NCBI GenBank assembly: GCA_016124575.1
Contig: WGNM01000019.1
Coordinates: 1 to 42,900, forward strand
From: Cryomorphaceae bacterium
GTDB lineage: Bacteria; Bacteroidota; Bacteroidia; Flavobacteriales_D; Sanyastnellaceae
Direction of reading: 5' to 3'
DNA length: 42,900 nt
The translations under genes were made by a program, and so were the position numbers. Positions 1-8,270 of the stretch are shown piece after piece; position 1 is the first letter of the stretch, and the number at the start of each line of letters is the position of its first letter. The notes beneath the pieces were generated by a model. The model worked only from the letters and a program-made list of their open reading frames with translations, ran no database searches and was not told the DNA's origin.

Positions 1-2147
1 GCTTCGATGTTGTCTACAATGCCATCGCCATCCGCATCGATATCGAGTGCATCGGCAAGGCCATCGCCGTCGCTGTCTGGATTTTCTCGTGGTGTAGCTG
101 CTGTTGCATCATCCAGTCCGTCGTTGTTGGCGTCGGTAAACCCGTCGATGAGTCCATCCCCATCGGTGTCGGTACCTCCTGCTTCAATGACATCGGCGAT
201 GCCGTCGTTATCTGAGTCAAGGTCGAAGACGTCTGGAATGCCATCGCCATCGGTGTCACCGGTTCCTTCTGCTGTGTCTGGAATACCGTCGTTGTCGTCG
301 TCAAGGTCATTGTCATCATCAACTCCATCGTTGTCGTTATCGAAGACACAAACCACGATAGCATCAACCGTAATTTCAACTGTGTGTGTGCACCCTGGGT
401 ACGATTCGATTACTGCGAAATATAGGCCTGGGGCAGCGGGTTCAGAGATAGGATCCATGGCATCATCGAAAAAGCTGTATCCGACATAAGGCAGATCAGC
501 AAAGACAAAGCCTTGGCAGTATGCCGTTATCGTAGTGTCGCCAGGGAGGACACAACCAGACGAGTTGATTGGCGTAGACGTTGTGCCATCAATTGGACAT
601 CCAGAAAGGTCAAAAACCCCAGGATTACTGCCATTGTTGAACGTATTTCCGGATACATTTCCTGTTCCGAAGATGAATGCTTGGTTATCGATAATGTTAT
701 CGCAGGCCAGTGAGATGCAGTTAGTAGCTGCTTGAGCGCGGAAGATGAAAACCGTGCTATCGACACCAGTCGGACTGTTATTAACAAATCCGCCTATTGT
801 TTCATTTGCACCTGTGCCTATTCTCACGCTAATTGTTCGAGAGGCAGGGTCATATTCTGCTTCATCGTCACCAGCACCATCTGTTTTCGGTCCAAGGTTT
901 GGGCCATAAACCACTTCGATAGAGCCAGGGACATACGTTGCATTGACCTCGATTTCATCTGAGATATACGTATTAATAGAGGGGTCAGAACCGATATTAA
1001 TACCCTTCACACGGTACTCTAAAACATCGCCTGGTTCGACGTCGCCACCGTTGAGGTCATTGACAGAAACAGAGGCGCGGACATCGGGTTCATAGACATC
1101 GATTGCCATCGTAATTACGTGACTTAAAATTGTCTCTCCCCCCGTCGTTTCCCTTATTACACAAGACGTTGCCGAGTTTCCGATAAAAGATAAAGAAGAG
1201 TTATCTGGAGTAAAAATATCTGCGTCATACGAGATATTGTTAAGAATCAACGGGTTTTGGGAAGTGCTTTCAACACCCCGAATAGTGGCCGTAGAGTTGA
1301 AAATATCTTGGGTAGGATTGGTAGCGTTAGAGATGTTTTGAAAACCACTTCCCCCATTGAATTGAAGTTGGTCACCTGTCATCCCTCTATCTCCATCGTA
1401 AGAATAGACACCAATGTCAAAAGTCACAGGTCCAGAAAGAGGCGTCAGGAAGCCTGAAATAGGAATATCGACATTTGTGCTGCCCGAAACGTTTGCTATA
1501 CCATCGTATACCGTAAGGTTGCGCATCGTGAGCAGGTCGTTCTTGTACACCACCACGATGTTCCATGCGCCCCATAGGTTTGACGTCCCTGTGCGGGCGT
1601 ACATATCAGCTATGGTATAAACAGCCTTGTTGGGGTTGTTTTGGACAATAGACGTGATATTTTTAAAACAGTGATAAGAGACATACCCTGTAGAGTTGTT
1701 GATAAGCACATCCGCAGTCAGTTGTTGGTATGAACCATCGTCAACCTTGATCTTGATTTTATTCCTATTTGAATAGCCAGCATCAGACGAGCTGCGCTGA
1801 GCTCCCCAATAGAGGCCAGCCCAAAGCACCTCGCTGCAATCAGGAAGATTTAGACTATCGGAAGTCGAGCTAAAAGTTGACGGATCGCCATCAATATCAA
1901 TATAAACCGAGTTGTGGTCGTTGTTTTGGCTATAGCTAAAGAACCCCGGGGCGGCATCGGTAGCAAGATTACCGCAGTTTGAGCCACCAGCGCCAGACCC
2001 GTTACATTGCAATATTGTATTCGATACAAAGTCGATGCTTCCTTTTTGAGTAGCGTCGAAACGTTTGGTAAATGCTGTTACAATTTGTGCATTGGCCATG
2101 CCAGCGCACATCAGGATACCAACGATTAAAGCGTATATCTTTTTCAT
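1..2147 (-). CDS. Secreted protein with DUF11-like and thrombospondin type 3 repeats, C-terminus beyond window
   Basis: Reading leftward from the ATG at 2147 the frame stays open to the window edge, giving about 715 residues and no stop, so the C-terminus is missing. Residues 1-20 are a signal peptide ([20 protein letters not shown], then Q). Residues about 22-340 form an exported domain with many aromatic and Asn/Ser residues that I do not recognise with certainty. Residues about 346-480 look like a DUF11-type beta-sandwich ([20 protein letters not shown]). From about residue 598 onward there are acidic thrombospondin type 3 calcium-binding repeats ([25 protein letters not shown]). Such proteins in Bacteroidota usually end in a T9SS sorting domain, which would lie outside the window. 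The gene starts 21 bases after the stop of the small secreted protein upstream and is probably co-transcribed with it. Function is inferred to be a cell-surface or extracellular structural protein; no enzymatic motif was seen. Confidence 0.85.
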   Translation of the reverse strand, partial: MKKIYALIVGILMCAGMANAQIVTAFTKRFDATQKGSIDFVSNTILQCNGSGAGGSNCGNLATDAAPGFFSYSQNNDHNSVYIDIDGDPSTFSSTSDSLNLPDCSEVLWAGLYWGAQRSSSDAGYSNRNKIKIKVDDGSYQQLTADVLINNSTGYVSYHCFKNITSIVQNNPNKAVYTIADMYARTGTSNLWGAWNIVVVYKNDLLTMRNLTVYDGIANVSGSTNVDIPISGFLTPLSGPVTFDIGVYSYDGDRGMTGDQLQFNGGSGFQNISNATNPTQDIFNSTATIRGVESTSQNPLILNNISYDADIFTPDNSSLSFIGNSATSCVIRETTGGETILSHVITMAIDVYEPDVRASVSVNDLNGGDVEPGDVLEYRVKGINIGSDPSINTYISDEIEVNATYVPGSIEVVYGPNLGPKTDGAGDDEAEYDPASRTISVRIGTGANETIGGFVNNSPTGVDSTVFIFRAQAATNCISLACDNIIDNQAFIFGTGNVSGNTFNNGSNPGVFDLSGCPIDGTTSTPINSSGCVLPGDTTITAYCQGFVFADLPYVGYSFFDDAMDPISEPAAPGLYFAVIESYPGCTHTVEITVDAIVVCVFDNDNDGVDDDNDLDDDNDGIPDTAEGTGDTDGDGIPDVFDLDSDNDGIADVIEAGGTDTDGDGLIDGFTDANNDGLDDATAATPRENPDSDGDGLADALDIDADGDGIVDNIE
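3..355 (-). repeat. Thrombospondin type 3 calcium-binding repeat array
   Basis: Inside the truncated secreted gene, the translated sequence is a run of Asp-rich units of the form D-x-D-x-D-G-x-x-D, typically about 10-14 residues apart. It starts after the VVCVF segment and continues to the window edge. This is the thrombospondin type 3 pattern, known to bind calcium and to form stiff linkers in secreted proteins. The repeat count cannot be completed because the array leaves the window. Confidence 0.85.
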
Positions 2148-2168
2148 AAACTCAGATAAAGGATCGTG

Positions 2169-2519
2169 TTATTGCGAGATATCAAAATCTCCGAGGAACT
2201 CTTCATTTTCTGCCGCGACGCGAACGGTATAGGCATCGGGCGGGAGTTGACTTTTAGCGACAGTGAAAATGGCACCGTACGACACCAATTCGATTTCATT
2301 CTCCATGATCACCTCACCGTTCGAATTGGTTATGCTAAATAGACCTTGGTCGTTCACGGCATTTTCAAAGGTGAATACGACAATGGTAGGAAACTCCCTC
2401 ACACTGATTGGTTTCGGGGAATCACCTTGAGCACTGAGTGCATTGCAAAAAAGAAGTGCTGTGAAAAATGTAAAAGCTAGAATTGCTTTTGACACAATGG
2501 TTTTGGTTGAGACGGACAT
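2169..2519 (-). CDS. Small secreted protein of unknown function
   Basis: This is a 116-residue protein whose first 30 residues are a signal peptide ending NALSAQ. The mature part is about 86 residues with alternating short beta-like segments (ISVREFPTIVVFTFENAV, GLFSITNSNGEVIMENEIEL, AYTVRVAAENEEFLGDFDISQ). The ending pattern resembles the small secreted beta-sandwich proteins of Bacteroidota and loosely a T9SS sorting fold (YTVRV followed by a short final strand), but it is too short and diverged to assign. It lies 21 bases upstream of the large TSP3-repeat gene on the same strand. A promoter-like TATCTTTG element and an unusually structured leader lie upstream. No catalytic motif was seen. 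Family unknown. Confidence 0.7.
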   Translation of the reverse strand: MSVSTKTIVSKAILAFTFFTALLFCNALSAQGDSPKPISVREFPTIVVFTFENAVNDQGLFSITNSNGEVIMENEIELVSYGAIFTVAKSQLPPDAYTVRVAAENEEFLGDFDISQ

Positions 2520-2552
2520 AGCAAATGGTTAAAAGCTCCGCAACTATTGTAT

Positions 2553-2580
2553 TATGTCTGTTTTGCGGAAAACAGACATA
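2553..2580. promoter_or_regulatory. Perfect 12-base-arm inverted repeat in the leader of the small secreted gene
   Basis: TATGTCTGTTTT at 2553-2564 and AAAACAGACATA at 2569-2580 are exact reverse complements separated by four bases. The element lies 34-61 bases upstream of the ATG at 2519, and downstream of the predicted start of transcription, so it could be a leader-RNA hairpin or a dimeric operator. It is not followed by a T-run in the direction of the gene, so a terminator is unlikely. Confidence 0.6.
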
Positions 2581-2608
2581 CAGGAGAGAAACCTCGCTAA
2601 AGGTCAGA

Positions 2609-2663
2609 CAAAGATATTTTTGCTTTGCGTGGTTTATTAACACCTCGCGCGGGTTTATTAACA
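2609..2663 (-). promoter_or_regulatory. Predicted Bacteroidota promoter with two tandem upstream sites
   Basis: On the minus strand TATCTTTG (2616 to 2609) is an exact match to the Bacteroidota -7 consensus TAnnTTTG. Upstream, the 12-base sequence TGTTAATAAACC occurs twice, at 2642-2631 and 2663-2652, exactly 21 bases apart, which is two helical turns. The nearer copy overlaps the place where a -33 element would be; no clear TTG is present there. This arrangement fits an activator binding in tandem on one face of the DNA. That reading is inferred; the repeats and the -7 match are seen directly. Confidence 0.45.
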
Positions 2664-2713
2664 ACCGGCTGTCGGTATAGGTGCTTTACCTGGTGGTTTT
2701 TGGGGATGGGGAT

Positions 2714-2767
2714 AAAAAAAAACAGAGCTCAAAACATACCATAGGTTCTGTTTATCACTCTGTTTTT
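2714..2767 (-). terminator. Intrinsic terminator downstream of tRNA-Leu
   Basis: On the minus strand AAAAACAGAG (2767-2758) pairs with CTCTGTTTTT (2727-2718), and the 30-base loop contains a second nested stem (AAACA..ACC / GGT..TGTTT). The stem runs into a stretch of T residues on the minus strand (2722-2714). It begins directly after the tRNA 3' end, so it should end the tRNA transcript. Confidence 0.75.
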
Positions 2768-2769
2768 AG

Positions 2770-2850
2770 TACCCGGAGTCGGGATCGAACCGACACTCCA
2801 AAGGAACACGAGTTTGAGTCGTGCGCGTCTACCAGTTCCGCCATCCGGGC
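2770..2850 (-). tRNA. tRNA-Leu (anticodon CAA)
   Basis: Reading from 2850 leftward, GCCCGGA pairs with TCCGGGT to form the acceptor stem, with discriminator A at 2770. The D-arm segment TGGCGGAACTGGTAGACGC, the anticodon stem CACGA/TCGTG around loop CTCAAAC, a long class II variable arm (TCC/GGA stem) and the T-arm GTCGG-TTCGATC-CCGAC are all visible. The long variable arm plus anticodon CAA identify leucine (codon UUG). CCA is not encoded. It lies 67 bases downstream of the 513-residue gene on the same strand and is followed by an intrinsic terminator. Confidence 0.97.
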
Positions 2851-2917
2851 AGGATAATGTAACCTCTTGTGGTTAAACGGACGGCAAAAATACTCAAATT
2901 CCTTTAATTCATCAACA

Positions 2918-4459
2918 TCAGAACTGAATTCTTGCAAATCGCACTTCTTTTCTTGTCCGCGCCATGACAATCAGGCTATTACCAACACGCAGATTGTACT
3001 TAGGGTTGAGAAGAGCTGTCGCTTCATTGTTTCCCTGAGGGTTGTTTCTAGATTGTTTTCCATCGGGCAGAACGGTTGCTGAAGCAACGATGTCTTTGCG
3101 ATTGTTGTTGAATACTTTCAGACTAGCGGTATTGTCGGAGGTCCAGCGATCAGCATTTATCGGATTGTCGTTGAATACCAAATAGAGATCGTCGTTACTC
3201 ACGGCGGCAGCGTATGAAGACCGTGTTCCGTCATCATTTACCGTTTCTTGAAATTTCGGGGTGCGCACCGACCAGCTTTCGATACCCTCGTTGTTTAAAC
3301 GCACTGAAACGATGTCGCTATAATAATAGTAATACATAACTTGTTGCCTTCCCGTTGTTATGTCTGTGCGGTATTGCAAACTGTAATTGTAATTTTCTCC
3401 TGTTAAAATCACTCCCCCATCGTTTGTTAGAAAAAGGTTGTCGAAATAAACATCTTCGAGTTCTGTTTCAAATTTGTCGTTTCGGTTTTTTGAAAACTGT
3501 TTTAAGAACTCTTCTTTGAAAGGATTTAATGATTTAGCAGCAATTTGTTTCGTTTTCCCATCAATTTTAAAAAAATACGTCCCTGCAATTGAAAAATAGC
3601 GATCATTTGAGAAAAACCCTGCAATGATTAGGTTGCCATCATCTGAAATTGCATAATCAGCGCTGTGCACCCATTTCTCATCGAGGTCTACCTCAAACTC
3701 TTTGATTTTATTCTCATCGGGGTTGTAAATAGCTACTGAAAAGCCTTCGGACCTGAGCGGTTGAGTTTCTTTACGAGCTTTGATCTGTTTGGCAACTCCT
3801 GAGAGCATGTAGAGTTGTCCGTTCTTATCTACCCTGTATTCTTTATTCACAAGAAGGTCAACTGGCGCGGGGAAGTCTAGGTTTTTCTCCCAGATGGTTT
3901 CTAAGTTGACATCCACCAGACGATACGATGGTTTTCTACTGTTTTTAATTGCGAAATTCTCTATAGGATGGATGAGCAATGCGGAACTATCGGAATTCAA
4001 CACATACCCGAACATCTTATCATCGGTTCTTCGTCCGCTCGGATGCTCACTCAGTAGAATAGGCCCCGAGGTGATACCGGAATCGATGGAACACCAAAAC
4101 GCCCAGCTCCTCACCAGTTCTTCTTCTTTGGAATACGTGGTGGCACACGCTAGAATTTGCTGGCCAAAAAACAAAACTGCATCGAAAACGGGACGTTGAC
4201 CATCGACGTTTGGGAAGTTAAAATCTCGAGACCCGCGTTGATGCATTGTTTGCAGATCAAGTTCAACTACACGTAACGACCTATCTTTTTTACTCAATTC
4301 GGAGGCAACGAAAACCTTGTCCTTTTGATCAGAAAAAATGGTCATATTTCGCTCATCACGTCCGTCTTTAATGGCCGACGACCACTTCCATTTTTGTTGG
4401 CTGAATGCAGCACCAGGCAACAGAAAGGCCAATATGATTAGCGTAAAAACGTTTTTCAA
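2918..4459 (-). CDS. Secreted protein of unknown function, probably a beta-propeller
   Basis: This 513-residue protein begins with a clear signal peptide (MKNVFTLIILAFLLPGAAFS, then QQ). The mature part is rich in beta-strand patterns that alternate 'stored value' and 'readout' segments (ADYAISDDGNLIIAGFF, FLTNDGGVILTGENYNYS, YAAAVSNDDLYLVFND), spaced roughly as in a propeller of 6-8 blades. No T9SS sorting domain is visible at the C-terminus, which ends SLIVMARTRKEVRFARIQF, and there is no lipobox. I recognise no enzymatic motif. It resembles uncharacterised Bacteroidota proteins with log- or event-like repeats, but family assignment is not possible by eye. It sits between the repeat protein upstream and tRNA-Leu downstream, all on the minus strand. 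Confidence 0.75.
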   Translation of the reverse strand: MKNVFTLIILAFLLPGAAFSQQKWKWSSAIKDGRDERNMTIFSDQKDKVFVASELSKKDRSLRVVELDLQTMHQRGSRDFNFPNVDGQRPVFDAVLFFGQQILACATTYSKEEELVRSWAFWCSIDSGITSGPILLSEHPSGRRTDDKMFGYVLNSDSSALLIHPIENFAIKNSRKPSYRLVDVNLETIWEKNLDFPAPVDLLVNKEYRVDKNGQLYMLSGVAKQIKARKETQPLRSEGFSVAIYNPDENKIKEFEVDLDEKWVHSADYAISDDGNLIIAGFFSNDRYFSIAGTYFFKIDGKTKQIAAKSLNPFKEEFLKQFSKNRNDKFETELEDVYFDNLFLTNDGGVILTGENYNYSLQYRTDITTGRQQVMYYYYYSDIVSVRLNNEGIESWSVRTPKFQETVNDDGTRSSYAAAVSNDDLYLVFNDNPINADRWTSDNTASLKVFNNNRKDIVASATVLPDGKQSRNNPQGNNEATALLNPKYNLRVGNSLIVMARTRKEVRFARIQF

Positions 4460-4501
4460 TTCCTTTTAGATGATGCTTGAAGATACAAAACTTACAATTC
4501 G

Positions 4502-4525
4502 ATAACCCTGACGGTTCAGCGTTAT
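4502..4525 (-). terminator. Possible hairpin terminator overlapping the stop codon
   Basis: ATAAC-c-CTGA-cggt-TCAG-c-GTTAT forms a nine-pair stem with one mismatch and a four-base loop. It overlaps the stop codon of the YadA-head-like gene. There is no strong T-run after it on the minus strand, so termination is only a possibility. Confidence 0.3.
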
Positions 4526-5568
4526 TGTCCGTTCAAAATATCTATTTGCTCTTGTAACAGTTGTATCTGGCTTTGCAGGGCTGCATTTGATGCCTGAAGG
4601 TCAAGTATCAATTGCAAGACATCTTGTCCTTGAACACTCAATTGGTTGCCCACTTGCAAAGTGTCAGGAACAGACACCAAACCATTGTTATACACCTGAA
4701 GCGCATCATTTCTCAGGGCTTCCGAAGATCCAATTCCAACTGTGAAAACGGCCCCTGTTTGATCGAGTAAGTTGTACTGACCGATGGCTGTTTGATTGAC
4801 TTGGTCGGCTCTCGTATAGGCCCCGCTTGCAGAAGACGCTGTTCCTGAGGCGATTGTATTTGTGCCTTCGGCATGCGATGCAAATCCAGTTGCTTGAGTA
4901 AAGTAGCCTTCACTATGGGCGGCGTCGGCAAGAGCAGATGTGCTTTCGCCTTCAGCATGAGCACAGATGCCATCGGCCACCGTGTTTCGGTTTGAAGCAT
5001 GCGAAAACGGACCGATTGCTTGGGATTGGTAGCCCTCGGCATGGGCGGCCGTGGCGGTAGCTGTTGATTGAAATCCTTCAGCATGCGCCGCAGTTGCTGT
5101 TGCAGTGCTTCCCTCGCCTTCAGCGTGAGAACAGATCCCAGAGGCAACCGTAAATCGGTTTTGAGAATGGCTGAAATTCCCCGAGGCCGTGGTCGAATAG
5201 CCTTCACCGTGTGCGTATAGTCCGCTTACTGACGTTTGAAATCCTTCAATTATGCTATTGGTTACGCGCAAACGTCCGTTCACCCACCCAACCGCTGTTG
5301 GTTGATTTCCTATCGTCATAACACTATCGCCAAAAAAAGAGAGTAGCAGCGAATCTTTCGCTTGCCAAGGAGTTGAAGAACCAGTTCCTCCATTTAACAC
5401 TGGCACGACTTCGTCGGATTCGAACGGCTGTCCATACAATGAAACGAACTCTAAAAAATCCGGGGTAAGCACCATTTGATCACCATCGACATCAGGGTTG
5501 AACGGCAATTGTGCCGAAGCAAGGAAGGCTGTGCAAAGGAAAAAAGAAATGAAAAGAGTTGTTTTCAT
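4522..5568 (-). CDS. YadA-head-like trimeric repeat protein with EF-hand-like N-terminus
   Basis: I chose the ATG at 5568 because it gives a good signal peptide (MKTTLFISFFLCTAFLASA); the longer start at 5607 places 13 polar residues before it. The mature protein is about 329 residues. Residues 23-46 (PFNPDVDGDQMVLTPDFLEF) look like the dockerin-like EF-hand segment often found at the N-terminus of Bacteroidota tail-collar-like proteins. Residues 116-255 are ten 14-residue units of the Hep_Hag/YadA head type (consensus SHAEGxxTxAxG), which fold as trimeric left-handed beta-rolls. Residues about 256-312 are a beta-rich neck, and the last 35 residues (QDVLQLILDLQASNAALQSQ onward) are a heptad coiled coil that would trimerise. 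No T9SS domain and no autotransporter beta-barrel are visible, so export is presumably by Sec with an unknown final location. It lies between the sensor kinase and the 513-residue gene. Confidence 0.8.
   Translation of the reverse strand: MKTTLFISFFLCTAFLASAQLPFNPDVDGDQMVLTPDFLEFVSLYGQPFESDEVVPVLNGGTGSSTPWQAKDSLLLSFFGDSVMTIGNQPTAVGWVNGRLRVTNSIIEGFQTSVSGLYAHGEGYSTTASGNFSHSQNRFTVASGICSHAEGEGSTATATAAHAEGFQSTATATAAHAEGYQSQAIGPFSHASNRNTVADGICAHAEGESTSALADAAHSEGYFTQATGFASHAEGTNTIASGTASSASGAYTRADQVNQTAIGQYNLLDQTGAVFTVGIGSSEALRNDALQVYNNGLVSVPDTLQVGNQLSVQGQDVLQLILDLQASNAALQSQIQLLQEQIDILNGQ
4804..5223 (-). repeat. Ten 14-residue (42-base) YadA-head-like repeats with a 168-base higher-order duplication
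   Basis: Translated units are 14 residues each: for example GICSHAEGEGSTAT, ATAAHAEGFQSTAT, ATAAHAEGYQSQAI, GPFSHASNRNTVAD, GICAHAEGESTSAL. The block of four units beginning GNFSHSQNRFTVAS is repeated four units later (GPFSHASNRNTVAD and following). At DNA level the segment tcgccttcagc recurs at 4946 and 5114, exactly 168 bases apart (four units), with further matching bases around it. Confidence 0.8.
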
Positions 5569-5659
5569 GAGCTCATAGTTTACCGCAAGATAAGGGTTTC
5601 GCATCAACCACTTATCTGTGTTACATTATGAAAACATGACAGTTACATCCAAGATTTGT

Positions 5660-7198
5660 TTATATCAGATCTTCTGGTTTGTGCTCGTAGTACACTTTGA
5701 GAATGATGCGGAAGGTAGTTCCCTTTCCAAGTTCAGACTTGCGGACGAATATTTTTCCCCCGTGGTATGATTCTATGATGCGCTTTGTGAGCGACAATCC
5801 GAGTCCCCACCCGCGTTTTTTGGTTGTGAAGCCCGGTTCAAAAACTGTTTTGTGTTTTCCTTTTGGAATTCCTTTACCGGTATCAGCGACATCGATAATC
5901 AGATTGTTTTGATCGTTGCTAATGTGCGCACTGAGGGTGCCTATACCTTCCATGGCGTCAACAGCGTTTTTAACCAAATTTTCAATCACCCAGCTAAACA
6001 GCGGCTTGTTGATTTGACTCGTTGTCATAGCCGCTTCGTTTGAGTATATAAACTCTACTTTTTTAGAGATGCGCGTCTTAAGATAGTTCATTGCCTGCTC
6101 TACCTCATCGGCAACATCTACCAATTGGAGCTCTGGTTTTGAACCTATTTTAGAAAAGCGATCTGTGACGGTGTTCAGACGGTCGAGATCTTTATTTAGT
6201 TCCGTAATTGTTGATGCTTCTACCCCCTGTGCTTCAAGAAGTGCTACCCAAGCCATGAGTGAAGAAAGCGGCGTGCCCAGTTGGTGGGCAGTTTCTTTCG
6301 CCATCCCCACCCAAACCTGGTTTTGTTCAGCTTTTCTGAACGTAGAGAAAATAAGGTATGCTGTGAGCAGGAAAACCGCGATGAGAATAAGTTGGATGAC
6401 AGGGAAAAACTGCAGCTGCGTCAATACCACCGAGTCTTCGAAGTAGATGTGGTTTTTTCCACTATCAGGTAAATCGATGGTGATTGGCGCATTGGCTTGC
6501 GACATCCTCTCGATAGTATTGGCAAGTGCTTCGGGGGTGTTGATCAATGTTGAGTCGATGCGCTCTGATCGAATGACATGCGTATTGGTACTGTCGGTAA
6601 GCAACACAGGGACACTAGCCGAGTTGATCACCGTTTCAGAGATGAAAGAATTGATCAAATCTTGCATCACCCCTTTCAACTCTTTGAAGCGATAGCTTTC
6701 GTTGTAATAGATGGTGTGTCCGACCTCTTCCAACAAAATTGCTTGATTTGCTTCCGACATCGCCTTCCGCAACGAATCGATGTGGTTGGGATTGCTGTTT
6801 GGTGGGACATTGATTTGATACAGGAGTGTGTTTTTCTGATCGAAGATTAGGACAGGAATTGTTTTATTCGACCACAAATATTCTGTTACAAAAGTCAAAT
6901 CCATGCCATCAGGCGGATCGTTGATGATGCGGTAGGCATTCGCGAGTCGATCTGCCTTTTCACGCTCCTCTCGTCGGAGGTCTTCAAACAACGCTTGGGT
7001 ATAGTTTACCAGTTGCGCGCGCTGCTGAATGGCTTCTGACCAAAGCTTTACTTTCAGCTTTTCTTCAAGGCGGATACGATCAGCAATTTGATTTGTATAC
7101 CACAACGTAATGCCTGCGATGATGAGTGCAAGAATGAGAAGGATGACCTTCCAGCGTTGTTTGTTTGAATAGAGGTTCATGCGTTGTTTCAGGAACAC
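5660..7198 (-). CDS. Membrane sensor histidine kinase
   Basis: This 512-residue kinase would autophosphorylate a histidine in response to a periplasmic signal. Membrane helices lie at about residues 17-36 and 266-286, enclosing a periplasmic sensor region of about 230 residues that I do not recognise. The H-box AKETAHQLGTPLSSL places the phosphorylated histidine at residue 305. The ATP-binding domain shows the N-box (ENLVKNAVDAM, residues 406-416), G1 (DTGKGIP, 439-445) and G2 (GWGLGL, 463-468). A start at Met7 is also possible. A NarL-type regulator lies upstream on the same strand, but a terminator separates the two, so pairing is inferred only. The protein ends without a receiver domain. 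Confidence 0.92.
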   Translation of the reverse strand: MFLKQRMNLYSNKQRWKVILLILALIIAGITLWYTNQIADRIRLEEKLKVKLWSEAIQQRAQLVNYTQALFEDLRREEREKADRLANAYRIINDPPDGMDLTFVTEYLWSNKTIPVLIFDQKNTLLYQINVPPNSNPNHIDSLRKAMSEANQAILLEEVGHTIYYNESYRFKELKGVMQDLINSFISETVINSASVPVLLTDSTNTHVIRSERIDSTLINTPEALANTIERMSQANAPITIDLPDSGKNHIYFEDSVVLTQLQFFPVIQLILIAVFLLTAYLIFSTFRKAEQNQVWVGMAKETAHQLGTPLSSLMAWVALLEAQGVEASTITELNKDLDRLNTVTDRFSKIGSKPELQLVDVADEVEQAMNYLKTRISKKVEFIYSNEAAMTTSQINKPLFSWVIENLVKNAVDAMEGIGTLSAHISNDQNNLIIDVADTGKGIPKGKHKTVFEPGFTTKKRGWGLGLSLTKRIIESYHGGKIFVRKSELGKGTTFRIILKVYYEHKPEDLI

Positions 7199-7292
7199 GT
7201 TGAACGGAAGTCAGCGCAATTAAATTGTAATTGTGGTTCGAAGATGGAGAAAATAGCGGGAGAGTTGGCAGAATGAAATATAAAAGTTGAGA

Positions 7293-7325
7293 AATAAAAA
7301 TAGCGACCCGAAATGGAATCGCTAC
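7293..7325 (-). terminator. Intrinsic terminator between regulator and kinase genes
   Basis: On the minus strand TAGCGA (7324-7319) and TCGCTA (7306-7301) form a stem with additional inner CC/GG pairing, followed by TTTTTATTT (7300-7292). It lies about 95 bases after the regulator stop codon, so it probably ends the regulator transcript before the kinase gene. Confidence 0.7.
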
Positions 7326-7418
7326 TTTCTTAGCTTCTGCTTAAAATTATTAAGTCAACCAAAACCGTTTTTTTCTTGTGCAGTGCTGTTACCTCTTTAC
7401 GGTAGCTTTTGGTTTTGG

Positions 7419-8036
7419 TTACATTCTTTTCGAAAAACTTTCAATTTTGAATAGCAGCTCGGTTCTATTTACCACATCAAGCTTGGTGAAAATATTCATG
7501 AGGTGGGTTTTTACTGTATTGACGGAGATAAACAAGTCTTCTGAAATGGCCTTGTTGGTTTTACCCCTTCTAAGGGCAGCCAACACATCGTACTCCCTCT
7601 CCGACAAACCCACAGGAATGTTTTGATTCAAGAGGTCGAGGGTTAACTCTACAGATCTGTTTTGGAAAAATGTTGCTGTCGCCAACTCCAAAGCCATGAT
7701 CAATTCCTCTTCTCGGAAGGGCTTTAAAAGATAGCTGGCCGGAAACGTTTCCCGCGCTTTGGCAAGGGTGCCTTTGTCGGTATGCGACGATAGAAAGCAA
7801 AACGGCTTTGAGCCTAGGGCATGAATTTTCGCCGCGAGCTCTAATCCGCGTTGTTCTTTGCCCAGGGTAATATCGAGTAGGGCGATGTCGAATGTCCCGG
7901 TGTCGATAAACTCCCATGCCTCTTCGAACTCATGAATGATTTGAGCCACCTCAAAGCCCGACGCAGATAGGCAATCGGCAATGTCTTCGGCAATCAATGG
8001 CTCATCTTCAACAATCAAAACACGAATAGCAGTCAT
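7419..8036 (-). CDS. NarL/LuxR-type response regulator
   Basis: I chose the ATG at 8036 (MTAIRVLIVEDEP), which starts exactly at the receiver domain and gives 205 residues; the longer start at 8066 adds ten residues unlikely to be real. Residues 1-120 are a receiver domain with the acidic pair at E10/D11, the phosphorylated aspartate at D55 (DIALLDITLG) and the conserved lysine in LLKPF. Residues about 140-200 form a LuxR-type helix-turn-helix (LSEREYDVLAALRRG, then ISVNTVKTHLMNIFTKL), as in NarL/FixJ DNA-binding regulators. The gene is monocistronic by appearance: an intrinsic terminator follows it, and a divergent intergenic region separates it from the giant adhesin gene. Its kinase partner may be the downstream sensor kinase or another one; this cannot be decided from sequence. 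Confidence 0.9.
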   Translation of the reverse strand: MTAIRVLIVEDEPLIAEDIADCLSASGFEVAQIIHEFEEAWEFIDTGTFDIALLDITLGKEQRGLELAAKIHALGSKPFCFLSSHTDKGTLAKARETFPASYLLKPFREEELIMALELATATFFQNRSVELTLDLLNQNIPVGLSEREYDVLAALRRGKTNKAISEDLFISVNTVKTHLMNIFTKLDVVNRTELLFKIESFSKRM

Positions 8037-8173
8037 GTCTTCAAAGATAGAGCATGAAAGCCACAATGCAGTATCGATTAAAACGAAATTCTAAAGGCAA
8101 TGCCGCTTTGACATCCGCCGGTTGAGGCGAAAAGTGTGTGCTTCAGACATAACCCACTTGCAATGTAGGACAA

Positions 8174-8203
8174 TTGACTACTTAAAAAGACCTCATCATT
8201 TTG
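8174..8203 (+). promoter_or_regulatory. Predicted promoter of the giant adhesin operon
   Basis: TTG at 8174-8176 and TCATTTTG at 8196-8203 are separated by 19 bases, matching the Bacteroidota -33/-7 layout (TTG-N19-TAnnTTTG) with one mismatch in the -7 element. The adhesin ATG is 67 bases further on. It lies in a 234-base divergent region with the NarL-type regulator. No sigma-70 -10 element is expected in this phylum. Confidence 0.4.
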
Positions 8204-8270
8204 AAACCTTTGACGTGAACCCCGTATAAGTCAGGTAAGTTCGGTTGCGATCGAACCCTTAAAAAACAAA

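Noticed and set aside
7-489. Plus-strand Ser/Pro-rich reading frame of 160 codons
   Set aside because: It is antisense to the TSP3 repeats; its composition follows from the repeated GAC/GAT codons on the other strand, and it has no plausible start context.
2755-2970. Short minus-strand reading frame with MAELVDAHDSNSCSFGVSVR
   Set aside because: It lies across tRNA-Leu; this peptide is the well-known false frame read through tRNA-Leu genes.
7217-7233. Six-base inverted repeat CAATTA/TAATTG before the sensor kinase
   Set aside because: Short, AT-rich and easily explained by chance; not reported as a site.
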